Of a DNA stretch of 10,707 bases, positions 1 through 6,486 are shown in pieces. Every line of letters begins with the position of its first letter. Position 1 is the first letter of the stretch. Location of the stretch: assembly GCA_902773215.1 (NCBI GenBank), contig CACYDQ010000226.1, positions 1 through 10,707 on the forward strand. Direction: 5' to 3'. The translations under genes and the position numbers were made by a program. The stretch is from an uncultured Spirochaetaceae bacterium (GTDB taxonomy: Bacteria; Spirochaetota; Spirochaetia; Treponematales; Treponemataceae). The notes beneath the pieces were generated by a model. It worked only from the letters and a program-made list of their open reading frames with translations, did no database searches and had not been told where the DNA came from.

Positions 1-348
1 GCCCTCACGCTCAAATATGCCCACGTGGACGAAGCCCTGCATTACATAGAAAGCCATCCTTCCGCCCCCAACCCCGGCACGTTCAGCGAGGCCGAGTGGG
101 AACAGGCACAGGAAGATTACAAGTACCGCTATTACATCGAAAAGCAGGACGCGCGGGTGGAAAAGCTCCGCCGCATGGAGGGGGCACGGATTCCCGACGG
201 ATTTGACTACGGCAAGATTGTCTCGCTCAGCGCGGAATCACGGATGAAGCTGGAAAAAATCCGTCCCGTCACGCTCGGCCAGGCTTCCCGTATCAGCGGC
301 ATCCGGAACAGCGACATCATGCTGCTGATGGTCTACCTGAAGAAGTGA
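1..348 (+). CDS. mnmG: MnmG (GidA) C-terminal fragment, tRNA modification enzyme
   Basis: Partial gene: the frame is open from base 1 and ends at TGA 346-348, giving the last 115 residues of a protein usually about 620-630 long. MnmG is the FAD- and NADH-dependent partner of MnmE that installs the (carboxymethyl)aminomethyl group at C5 of the wobble uridine in some tRNAs, in the cytoplasm. The visible part is the conserved C-terminal helical domain, which in the family contacts MnmE and tRNA. It carries the 'YRYYIEKQ' helix, 'RIPDGFDYGKIVSLS', 'KLEKIRPVTLGQASRISGI' and the final 'DIMLLMVYL'. The FAD-binding part lies outside the window. The gene converges on lptB with one base between the stop codons. 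Identification rests on motif recognition along the whole fragment; I see no damage. Confidence 0.95.
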   Translation, partial: ALTLKYAHVDEALHYIESHPSAPNPGTFSEAEWEQAQEDYKYRYYIEKQDARVEKLRRMEGARIPDGFDYGKIVSLSAESRMKLEKIRPVTLGQASRISGIRNSDIMLLMVYLKK

Positions 349-349
349 A

Positions 350-1096
350 TTACATCGAGAAGTCCTTTCCCAGGTAGATGTCGCGGGCAAGGGGGGAGTC
401 CAGAATTTCCTGCTTGCTGCCGGAAATCATCACCTGCCCCTGCGAGATGATGATGGCGCGGTCGGTGATTTCAAGCGTATCGCGGACGTTGTGGTCGGTG
501 ATGAGCACGCCTATCTTGCGCTCAGAGAGCATCTTGACGAGTTTCTTGATATCGGCGACGGCGATGGGGTCAATTCCGGCGAAGGGCTCGTCCAGAAGGA
601 GGAACTTGGGCTCTATGGCGAGCGAGCGGGCTATCTCCGTCCGCCGCCGCTCACCGCCTGAGAGGGTGAATGCCATCTGCTTGCGTATCCTGCCGATTGA
701 GAATTCCTCTATGAGCTCCTCCAGCCTGTCCTTCCGCTGGCTGTTCGTCAAATCCTTCCGGGTCTCAAGGATTGCCCAGATGTTTTCTTCCACGGTGAGC
801 TTGCGGAAAACGGAGGGTTCCTGGGGCAGGTATGAGATGCCGAGCGAGGCCCGCTTGTACATGGGCAGGCGGGTTATGTCCTCGCCGTCCAGAATGACGT
901 TGCCCCGGGTCGGCTTGTAGAAGCCGACTATCATATAAAATGTCGTCGTCTTGCCCGAGCCGTTTGGGCCGAGCAGGCCCAGGACTTCGCCCGTGGACAT
1001 GGAGAAGCCCACGCCCTTGACGACCTCCTTGCGTCCGAAGGATTTGTAGAGAGAGCTTATCTCCAGGCTGTGGACAGCATCGCTTCCGTTACTCAT
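350..1096 (-). CDS. lptB: LptB, ATPase of the lipopolysaccharide export ABC transporter
   Basis: Cytoplasmic ATPase (248 aa) that, as a dimer under LptF/LptG, powers extraction of LPS or a related glycolipid from the inner membrane onto the LptC-LptA bridge. All ABC motifs are present: Walker A GPNGSGKT (43-50) followed by the LptB-typical [10 protein letters not shown]-loop Gln92, signature LSGGE (145-149), Walker B with catalytic Glu170 (FLLLDE, 165-170) and H-loop His202. The family-typical '[18 protein letters not shown]' and '[11 protein letters not shown]' separate it from generic ABC ATPases. Length matches the family (about 240). The ATG at 1096 follows an AGAGGG ribosome-binding site and overlaps the lptA stop by 8 bases, so it is last in the pyrG-lptC-lptA-lptB operon. 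rpoN, a common downstream neighbour of lptB, is absent here. No lptF/lptG is visible in the window. Confidence 0.95.
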   Translation of the reverse strand: MSNGSDAVHSLEISSLYKSFGRKEVVKGVGFSMSTGEVLGLLGPNGSGKTTTFYMIVGFYKPTRGNVILDGEDITRLPMYKRASLGISYLPQEPSVFRKLTVEENIWAILETRKDLTNSQRKDRLEELIEEFSIGRIRKQMAFTLSGGERRRTEIARSLAIEPKFLLLDEPFAGIDPIAVADIKKLVKMLSERKIGVLITDHNVRDTLEITDRAIIISQGQVMISGSKQEILDSPLARDIYLGKDFSM

Positions 1097-1730
1097 TTTC
1101 CCTCTTCACCGCACCACGGACACGGCCGTCGAGCGTCACCTCGTTGGTGTTCAGGTCCAGCACTATCTCCTGCGCCCTGAAGGTATCAGTCCCCTGCACA
1201 ATCTGCGGGTTCCCGCTCAGGAAGAGCTTCCGGGTCTTGGTATTATAAATCGCATAGGAACCGGTACACACGTTGTCCTTCTGCTGCATCGCGACGGAAA
1301 TCTGCATGACGACCGCCCCGCTCTTCTCGTCGTATTCCATCAGCTGTGCATTGGCGACGGCATCGTTGGCCCGGTCCACCAGGTGCACGGTATCCTGCAT
1401 GCTGGAAAGCTTGAGCTCCCGGTCATAGTGCATCTCGGCGCAGGTAAAGTCTATCTTCTCCTTTATGTTCGTGCCGCTGACGTTGCCGGTCGCCTTGATG
1501 TAGCGGTAGCCCTTGCCGGACAGTTCGATGGAGTCCGCGAAAATCTCCACGCTCTCGGTCGTTATGCTCGCGTTCCCGGTCAGGCGGGCGTAGTCCCCGC
1601 CTTTGCCGCTGCTGCCGGTCATGCTGTCCGCGCGGAACATCACGGTCTCGGCCCGGACGGGGCTTATGGAGAGGCAGAGCGACACAAGGAAGAAGAACCG
1701 CATGGCCGGAAAGACGCGGAGGAACTTCAC
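1089..1730 (-). CDS. lptA: LptA/OstA-like periplasmic bridge protein
   Basis: Periplasmic protein (213 aa) of the OstA/LptA beta-jellyroll family, which polymerises into the bridge carrying LPS from LptC to the outer-membrane LptD. It has a Sec signal peptide (residues 1-27: hydrophobic core [12 protein letters not shown], cleavage after PVRA). The mature part has the repeating family pattern: 'FRADSM', 'RLTGNASI', 'IFADSIELS', 'IKATGNVSG', and a second set '[25 protein letters not shown]' split around the mid-region. I chose GTG at 1730-1728 as start because it forms a GTGA overlap with the lptC stop and follows a GGGGAGG purine run; an ATG ten codons in (MRFFF...) would also leave a usable signal peptide. 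Spirochaetes such as treponemes are reported to lack classical LPS, so if the host is one, the cargo may be another glycolipid (inference). Confidence 0.85.
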   Translation of the reverse strand: MKFLRVFPAMRFFFLVSLCLSISPVRAETVMFRADSMTGSSGKGGDYARLTGNASITTESVEIFADSIELSGKGYRYIKATGNVSGTNIKEKIDFTCAEMHYDRELKLSSMQDTVHLVDRANDAVANAQLMEYDEKSGAVVMQISVAMQQKDNVCTGSYAIYNTKTRKLFLSGNPQIVQGTDTFRAQEIVLDLNTNEVTLDGRVRGAVKRENE

Positions 1731-2308
1731 CTGCCCGCCTCCCCGGACGTGCCGTCATCGTCGGTGATGATGAAGCCCGAGACATCGGAGGAGAAGGAAA
1801 ACTCAGCTCCCCGCTCGCGGGCAGAAAATCCCTTGCCTTCAAGCGTAAGACCGTCCTTTGTCATCGTCGTGACGGACGACTCCGGCGAGGCGACCCTGCC
1901 GCTCGTCCGGTTCCACTTGAGCGCATCCGCCTCAAGCTTCATCCCCTCTTCGGGCTGTTCCATGACGACGGCCCCGTAAAAGCTCAGCTCGGAGTTGTCT
2001 TTATTCCCTGCCCGCCCTATGCCGAGAAGCTTGCACCGCCCTTTCGCTTCCAGCGTACCGTCCTCGGAGTAAGAGGAGAAAACCGCGTCCTCCACGTAGG
2101 TGACGGACGGAGAGGAATACTGCTCGATGCGCGGGGAGTCAAGCGAGAATGAGACCGCGTTGCCCTCGTAGCGGAAAAAGCTTGCCGTCCTCAGCGTAAA
2201 CTGAGGTGCAGAAGACTCCACGGCAGCATTCTGCTCGTAGTTCAGGGAACATGAAGAGAAGACAGGAAAAAGCAGGATGACCGCAAGCTTAGTTAAAGAG
2301 ACTTCCAT
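1727..2308 (-). CDS. lptC: LptC-like lipoprotein (LPS transport periplasmic component)
   Basis: 193 aa. The N-terminus has a lipoprotein signal peptide: short basic start, hydrophobic run LAVILLFPVF and a lipobox FSSC with lipidation Cys20. Classical LptC of Escherichia coli is instead held by an uncleaved transmembrane helix; lipoprotein versions are known from other phyla. The mature domain has the LptC pattern: 'FSLDSPRIEQYSS' early, then 'LEADALKWNRTSGRVASPE', a 'DGLTLEGKGFSA' turn and 'FSFSSDVSGFI' at the end. It is weakly conserved, so the call leans on gene order directly before lptA and lptB. The start overlaps the pyrG 3' end by 20 bases and has a good AGGGAGAG ribosome-binding site; the stop overlaps lptA. 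It should receive lipid from LptB2FG and pass it to LptA at the inner membrane's periplasmic face. Confidence 0.78.
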   Translation of the reverse strand: MEVSLTKLAVILLFPVFSSCSLNYEQNAAVESSAPQFTLRTASFFRYEGNAVSFSLDSPRIEQYSSPSVTYVEDAVFSSYSEDGTLEAKGRCKLLGIGRAGNKDNSELSFYGAVVMEQPEEGMKLEADALKWNRTSGRVASPESSVTTMTKDGLTLEGKGFSARERGAEFSFSSDVSGFIITDDDGTSGEAGR

Positions 2309-3917
2309 CTCTCTCCCTGCCCGCTATCGCAGCCTGGATGAAGGAGTCAAAGAGGGGGTGCGGCTTGGTCGGCCGGCTGACGAATTCCGGGTGATACTGC
2401 ACGCCGATTCCCCAAGGATGATCCGCCCACTCGAAGGCCTCCACCTGAGAATCCTCCGAGGACAAGGCAGAGACAATCAGACCGTGCCCCTCCATATCCT
2501 TAGTGTAGCGGCGGTCAAAGCTATACTTGGACCGGTGACGCTCGGTTATCTCGTCCGCGTTGTATATGGAATACAGCCTGGTGTCCTTCTTGATGGAGAT
2601 GCCGCTCGCCCCCAGCTTCATCACGTGGGATGACGGCTCCGACTGCTCCTCGGGCAGGCTTATGACCGGATGCCTGGAGTTCTGGATGAACTCGGTCGTG
2701 TCCGCATCCTCCCATCCGCAGAGGTCACGGGCGGTGTCAATCGCCATCAGCTGCATTCCCAGGTCTATGCCGAGGTAGGGAATCTTGTTCCGGCGGGCAT
2801 AGCGGACGGTGGAAAGCAGGCCCAGAAAGCCCCTCTGCCCGTAATTGCCGGGAACGACGATGCCGTCAACCCCTTCAAAGAAGGAGGACACGTCGTCGGT
2901 ATTGGCGTTCTCGAGGGTCTCCGCATCTATCTTGCGTATCTTGATTTCCGCGTCGTTGCCGGTGACGGCGGCATGGAAGAGGGACTCCTGCACGGACTTG
3001 TAGCAGTTGTCCAGGTAATCCTTTTTGCCGACCATGCCGATGCAGACACTGCGGGAAGGATGGTTCAGCCTGTCTATGAAGGATGACCACTGCCTGATGT
3101 CCGTCGTCCTGTTGCCGAGAGAGAGCTTATCCAGAATCAGCTTGTCCAGGCCCTGCTCATGGAATATCTGGGGCAGCTCGTATATCGACTTCCTGACGTC
3201 CGGCGAGACAAAGACCGCGTCCGGGGCGACGTTGCAGAAGAGGGCTATCTTCTTCTTGAGGGACTCATCCACCGGGGCCTCGCAGCGGCAGAGCAGGATG
3301 TCAGGCTGAATTCCCACTTCCTGCAGCTGCTTGACGGAGTGCTGGGTCGGCTTGGACTTGAGCTCACCCCCGGTGATGACGGGAATCAGGGTCAGGTGGA
3401 CGCTGATGGCGTTGCCCCGCCCGAGCTCCCTGACCAGCTGCCTCGCGGCCTCCAGGTAGGGCACGGCCTCTATGTCGCCGACCGTTCCCCCTACCTCCAC
3501 GATGACCACGTCCGCCTTGGACTTCTCGCCCAAGTGGCGGATGCACCGCTTTATCTCGTCCGTTATATGGGGAATGACCTGCACGGTCCTGCCGTTGTAG
3601 CGGCCGGCCCGCTCGTTCCTGATGACGTTCTCGTAGACCTTGCCGATTGATATGCAGTTCTCATTGGTCAGGTTGACGCTCGTGAAGCGGCTGAAATTGC
3701 CCAGGTCCAGGTCAGTCTCCGCCCCGTCCTCGGTGACGTAGACCTCACCGTGCTGGTAAGGACTTATGTTGCCCGCATCAACGTTGATGTAGGGGTCGCA
3801 TTTGAGCATGGAAATCTTGAGGGAAGAGCACTCAAGGAGGCTCCCGATAGTGCTGGAGGCCACGCCTTTGCCCAGGCTGGAACAGACCCCGCTCGTGACA
3901 AGGATATACTTACTCAT
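2289..3917 (-). CDS. pyrG: CTP synthase with intact synthetase but altered glutaminase nucleophile
   Basis: Cytoplasmic enzyme (542 aa; E. coli 545) making CTP from UTP, ATP and an ammonia donor. The N-terminal amidoligase half is well kept: P-loop SSLGKG (13-18), KCDPYINVD (39-47), HGEVYVTEDGAETDLDLG (56-73), VEVGGTVGDIE (140-150) and KSKPTQHSVK (187-196). The C-terminal class I glutamine amidotransferase half keeps the His509/Glu511 pair (YHPEF), but the nucleophile elbow normally reading GICLGMQ is GIDLGMQ, with Asp385 (codon GAC, 2765-2763) in place of the Cys. The oxyanion loop PGGFG is PGNYG (356-360). Glutamine hydrolysis by the standard mechanism should therefore fail, leaving ammonia-dependent activity (inference from known chemistry). 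No frameshift or stop is present and the domain is full length, so this is not a decayed gene. First gene of the operon with lptCAB; CTP feeds phospholipid and sugar-nucleotide synthesis, which fits its envelope-gene partners. Confidence 0.93.
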   Translation of the reverse strand: MSKYILVTSGVCSSLGKGVASSTIGSLLECSSLKISMLKCDPYINVDAGNISPYQHGEVYVTEDGAETDLDLGNFSRFTSVNLTNENCISIGKVYENVIRNERAGRYNGRTVQVIPHITDEIKRCIRHLGEKSKADVVIVEVGGTVGDIEAVPYLEAARQLVRELGRGNAISVHLTLIPVITGGELKSKPTQHSVKQLQEVGIQPDILLCRCEAPVDESLKKKIALFCNVAPDAVFVSPDVRKSIYELPQIFHEQGLDKLILDKLSLGNRTTDIRQWSSFIDRLNHPSRSVCIGMVGKKDYLDNCYKSVQESLFHAAVTGNDAEIKIRKIDAETLENANTDDVSSFFEGVDGIVVPGNYGQRGFLGLLSTVRYARRNKIPYLGIDLGMQLMAIDTARDLCGWEDADTTEFIQNSRHPVISLPEEQSEPSSHVMKLGASGISIKKDTRLYSIYNADEITERHRSKYSFDRRYTKDMEGHGLIVSALSSEDSQVEAFEWADHPWGIGVQYHPEFVSRPTKPHPLFDSFIQAAIAGRERDGSLFN

Positions 3918-3926
3918 TACACCCGT

Positions 3927-3955
3927 ATTCTCACATTATTCGCCCTTTTGGTCAA
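3927..3955 (-). promoter_or_regulatory. Candidate sigma-70-type promoter for pyrG-lptCAB
   Basis: On the minus strand TTGACC (3955-3950), a 17-base spacer and GAGAAT (3932-3927) preceded by TGT, an extended -10. The predicted start is only about 3 bases before the pyrG ATG (3917), which would make the transcript nearly leaderless; no purine-rich ribosome-binding site is seen in the nine bases before that ATG. Found by eye; not tested against background. Confidence 0.4.
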
Positions 3956-4002
3956 GAAGCTGTCCCCGGGGTACGGCAGCAGGCACGGACCGGATTGAAA
4001 CC

Positions 4003-4031
4003 TTGCATAAAAGGCTCCTTTCTGCTACCCT
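4003..4031 (+). promoter_or_regulatory. Candidate promoter for the zinc-ribbon/TPM genes
   Basis: TTGCAT (4003-4008), 17-base spacer, TACCCT (4026-4031); the predicted start is near 4038, giving a leader of about 30 bases with an AGAGG ribosome-binding site (4051-4055) before ATG 4067. Both boxes are only partial matches to consensus. Confidence 0.35.
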
Positions 4032-4066
4032 GTAAGCAAAGCTCTTAGAGAGAGGTTCAGAGAGAA

Positions 4067-5530
4067 ATGGCAAACAGATGTCCCAGCTGCGGAGGGACGC
4101 TCCGCTTTGACATACAGAAGCAAAAACTCGTCTGCGAGTACTGCATGAGCGAGTTCGACGCGTCGAACATGCCCCAGATGGGAGGGGCGAACGAAAGCGA
4201 GGCTTTCGGGCAGGAGACTGCCCATGAAGAGGGCGGCGACACGATTGACGCGAAGATTTTTACCTGCCCCAACTGCGGGGCGGAAGTCTTTGCGACCGAC
4301 CTGGACGCGGTGGAGTACTGCTCCTACTGCGGCACGTTCGTCACTCTGGAGAGCCGGCTTGCCAAGTTGCAGAAGCCGTCGTACATCCTCCCCTTCGCCG
4401 TCACGAAGGAAAAATGCATGGAGCTCTACAAGGAGAAGCTCAAGGCCGCCCGCTTCCTCCCGAAGGATATGTCGGCAGAAGGGGCGGAGAACAGCTTCCG
4501 CAGGATTTACATCCCATTCTGGGCATACGAAGTGGACATCAACGCGGACAAACAGATAAGCGCGGATACTTATGAAAAATGGACCAGAGGAAACACGGAG
4601 TACACCCAGCATTACACGATAAAGGCCAATGCGGACGGAAAGCTGGACAACATATTTTTTGATGCCTCGGCCACGCTGGATGACCGTATAAGCGAGGAGA
4701 TAGGGAATTTCCCGATGGACTCGCTGCAATCTTATAACAGCTCCATCATGGCCGGCTCATACGCGGATGTCGCGGACGTGAGCAAGGACACCTACGCGGA
4801 CAAGGCCTACGACAAAGGGCTGGACACCCTGATGGGAGAAGTCCGCTCTAACCTTGCGCAGAGCGGGGGAAGAGGAATGTCCGGCTCATCCGTGCGCAGC
4901 GTGGGCGGGCTCTCGGATTTCAGCCTCCCTGGAAAGACACGGAAAGACTACGGCCAGACGACCGCCAAGCTCGCCATGCTGCCGGTCTGGTTCATGACAT
5001 ACAAGAACAAAAACAGGCTCTGCTACGCCGTCGTCAACGGCAGCACGGGCAAGATGTTCGCGGAGATTCCGGCAGATCTCAAGAAATACACAATTTCTTC
5101 CATTATACTGGCAATCCCGATTTTCTTCCTGCTGGAATTATTCCTGACCCTCATGCCCAGAACCATGCTCACGGTCACAGGAATCCTTTCGCTTATCATC
5201 CTGATAAGCTACTGGTATGTCAGCAGCAAGCTCAAGAAGCAGGAGAACAGGACGAACGACTTAGGCTTCCAAAAGGTATTCAAAAAGCAGGCGGAATCTT
5301 CCGGGGGCAACTCTTTTGGCCGCGGGGCTCTGGTCTCCATACTCTCGCTGATTGCGGCGGCCATCCTGACGGCAATGGATATGCCGAACGACCTTTTGTA
5401 TTACGGATGCTCGCTTCTGTGCACCGCAGGCTCGTTCATCGCGATAGCGTCGATGGTCAAGGCGCACAACCTCTGCTGCTCGCGCCCCATCCCGCATTTC
5501 TTTGAAAAAAGGAAGGAGGCCGGAAAATGA
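4067..5530 (+). CDS. Double zinc-ribbon membrane protein of unknown function
   Basis: 487 aa. The N-terminus has two treble-Cys ribbons: CPSC (5-8) with CEYC (23-26), then CPNC (67-70) with CSYC (85-88). Each is a four-Cys zinc site like the TFIIB/rubredoxin-type ribbons used in annotation names for this family. A soluble region (about 105-340) follows; it includes 'ILPFAVTKEKC' and 'RRIYIPFWAYEVD', features I associate with zinc-ribbon proteins found beside TPM proteins. The C-terminal third carries four likely membrane helices, roughly 343-363, 366-386, 418-436 and 443-464, with a basic loop between the second and third. There is no signal peptide, so the ribbons should lie in the cytoplasm. 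The next gene overlaps by 4 bases (ATGA), implying translational coupling and a shared complex. No enzyme motif is visible; the biological role is unknown to me. Confidence 0.85.
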   Translation: MANRCPSCGGTLRFDIQKQKLVCEYCMSEFDASNMPQMGGANESEAFGQETAHEEGGDTIDAKIFTCPNCGAEVFATDLDAVEYCSYCGTFVTLESRLAKLQKPSYILPFAVTKEKCMELYKEKLKAARFLPKDMSAEGAENSFRRIYIPFWAYEVDINADKQISADTYEKWTRGNTEYTQHYTIKANADGKLDNIFFDASATLDDRISEEIGNFPMDSLQSYNSSIMAGSYADVADVSKDTYADKAYDKGLDTLMGEVRSNLAQSGGRGMSGSSVRSVGGLSDFSLPGKTRKDYGQTTAKLAMLPVWFMTYKNKNRLCYAVVNGSTGKMFAEIPADLKKYTISSIILAIPIFFLLELFLTLMPRTMLTVTGILSLIILISYWYVSSKLKKQENRTNDLGFQKVFKKQAESSGGNSFGRGALVSILSLIAAAILTAMDMPNDLLYYGCSLLCTAGSFIAIASMVKAHNLCCSRPIPHFFEKRKEAGK

Positions 5531-6378
5531 TGAAGCTGAAAAAACTTGCCGCCCTGTTCCTTGCGGTCACGCTCATGCTGCCCGGCTTTCTGACGGCGCA
5601 GGACTATGAAGACTATGATGACTACGAGGACTATGAGGATTACGAAGATTACGAGGACTATGAGGCTGATGGCGAAAACGATAGCCAGTATCTGGCCTAC
5701 AGCAATAATGAGACAGGCTATGTCATCCTGATAGAAGACATGGCCGACCTCCTGTCCGAGGACGAGGAGGAGGCGCTCGTTGACGAGATGTTCCCCCTGA
5801 CGGAATGGGGCAACGCATTCTTCTGCACGAGCGGCACAGGAGGGGGCAGCTCCGAGAATGACCTGGCCGCGACCCTGTACGAGCAGGAGTTCGGGCACGG
5901 GGCAAGCGGCGCAATCTTCCTCATAGACATGAGCAGGAGGAAGCTCGCGATACACTGCGACGGCGAGGTCTACAGGACGGTAACCACTGATTACGCCCAG
6001 ACCATCACGGACAACATATACCGGAAGGCAAGTGCGGGTGATTACTACGCCTGCGCCGCGGAGGCTTTCAGGCAGATGACGACCCTGCTCGAGGGCGGGA
6101 AAATCAGCCAGCCGATGAAGCACGTGACCAACGCCCTGCTCGCCCTCATGATTGCCCTCTTCATCTGCTACATCTATATGTCAGGGAAGAGCAAGACTGC
6201 CAGCGAGAAGAAGCAGCCCGCGGCAGATCCGGTCTTCAAGGGGCACATCTCTCATCTGGACGTCATTCCCGGCAGTCTGACAAAACGCGTCATCCAGAGC
6301 TCCTCCGGCGGCAGGAGCGGCGGAGGCGGAGGCGGCGGAGGCGGACATTCCGGCGGAGGAGGCAGCCACGGCTTCTAA
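5527..6378 (+). CDS. TPM-domain membrane protein with DYE repeats and Gly-rich tail
   Basis: 283 aa. The N-terminal signal peptide is probably cut after LTA (residue 24). A strongly acidic Asp-Tyr-Glu repeat (26-46) follows. Then comes a TPM fold (about 65-190; TLP18.3/Psb32/MOLO-1 family, formerly DUF477) seen as 'VILIEDMADLLSEDEEE', 'GASGAIFLIDMSRRKLAIHCDGE' and 'AGDYYACAAEAFRQM'. A single membrane helix (201-219) places the TPM domain outside the cytoplasm and the rest inside. The C-terminus ends in a long Gly run and SGGGGSHGF, a tail common in bacterial TPM proteins. TPM proteins have been linked to photosystem repair in plants and to acid phosphatase activity; the role of bacterial forms is unclear. 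Translation is coupled to the zinc-ribbon gene through the ATGA overlap, so the two probably act together. The stretch 100-112 is Ser/Gly-rich and may be a loop. Confidence 0.85.
   Translation: MMKLKKLAALFLAVTLMLPGFLTAQDYEDYDDYEDYEDYEDYEDYEADGENDSQYLAYSNNETGYVILIEDMADLLSEDEEEALVDEMFPLTEWGNAFFCTSGTGGGSSENDLAATLYEQEFGHGASGAIFLIDMSRRKLAIHCDGEVYRTVTTDYAQTITDNIYRKASAGDYYACAAEAFRQMTTLLEGGKISQPMKHVTNALLALMIALFICYIYMSGKSKTASEKKQPAADPVFKGHISHLDVIPGSLTKRVIQSSSGGRSGGGGGGGGGHSGGGGSHGF
5602..5664 (+). repeat. Seven tandem 9-base units encoding Asp-Tyr-Glu
   Basis: Seven consecutive in-frame units of GAC/GAT-TAT/TAC-GAA/GAG (the second unit ends in Asp). The units differ at third positions, so the array is old enough to have drifted and is held at the protein level, or has mutated since duplication. 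It lies just after the predicted signal-peptide cleavage site of the TPM protein. Confidence 0.95.
6319..6345 (+). repeat. GGCGGA-type repeat coding for the poly-Gly tail
   Basis: Short purine-rich array of GGCGGA/GGCGGC units encoding the nine-Gly run near the C-terminus of the TPM protein. Low complexity; length could vary between strains by slippage (inference). Confidence 0.8.
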
Positions 6379-6398
6379 ACGGGTCTGTCTCCAGTGAT

Positions 6399-6474
6399 TT
6401 TTCAAGGGGAATTTCTTGAAAACTACCGATACTCTTGATGAGGAGAGCTGTCTTTTTTACTTTTCAAGTTCCCC
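6399..6474 (+). promoter_or_regulatory. Leader with competing inverted repeats before the binding-protein gene
   Basis: The octamer TTTTCAAG occurs at 6399-6406 and 6461-6468, and its complement CTTGAAAA at 6415-6422 lies between them. The middle copy can pair with the first (8 bp, 8-base loop). It can instead pair with the second in a longer stem: GGGGAA plus CTTGAAAA (6406-6422, 3-base bulge TTT) with TTTTCAAGTTCCCC (6461-6474), 14 bp. The second stem ends right beside the ribosome-binding site GGGGAG (6475-6480). The two structures exclude each other, which is the layout of a switching leader. No U-run follows the first stem, so it is not a classical terminator. A weak promoter candidate TTGATG (6435-6440)/TACTTT (6458-6463) lies inside; if that is the real promoter, the switch would not be transcribed from it. 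Confidence 0.4.
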
Positions 6475-6486
6475 GGGGAGTTCTTT

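Larger units (their letters stand above)
3918..4066. promoter_or_regulatory. Divergent intergenic region between pyrG and the zinc-ribbon gene
   Basis: 149 bases separating the minus-strand pyrG operon from the plus-strand genes. It contains the two candidate promoters listed separately. It also holds an 8-base palindrome CCCCGGGG (3964-3971), a sequence found again in the 6379-6486 leader. I see no terminator, no RNA gene and no convincing operator. Confidence 0.6.

Noticed and set aside
378..920. Plus-strand 180-codon frame
   Set aside because: Shadow of lptB, where all ABC motifs are read on the minus strand.
4025..4729. 234-codon open frame on the minus strand
   Set aside because: Antisense to the zinc-ribbon gene, whose Cys motifs and ribosome-binding site are clear. 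The antisense product has no recognisable fold.
5401..6123. 240-codon minus-strand frame with an Ile/Val-rich membrane-like stretch
   Set aside because: The hydrophobic stretch is the complement of the DYE repeat in the TPM gene; it has no support as a gene.
6406..6422. Rho-independent terminator after the TPM gene
   Set aside because: The 8-bp stem is A/T-rich at its ends and is not followed by a T-run; the T-run at 6453-6458 has no stem directly before it.
3964..6478. CCCCGGGG palindrome in both intergenic regions (3964-3971 and 6471-6478)
   Set aside because: An 8-base G+C palindrome is expected roughly once by chance in a window of this composition, and the flanks do not match. Kept only as a remark.
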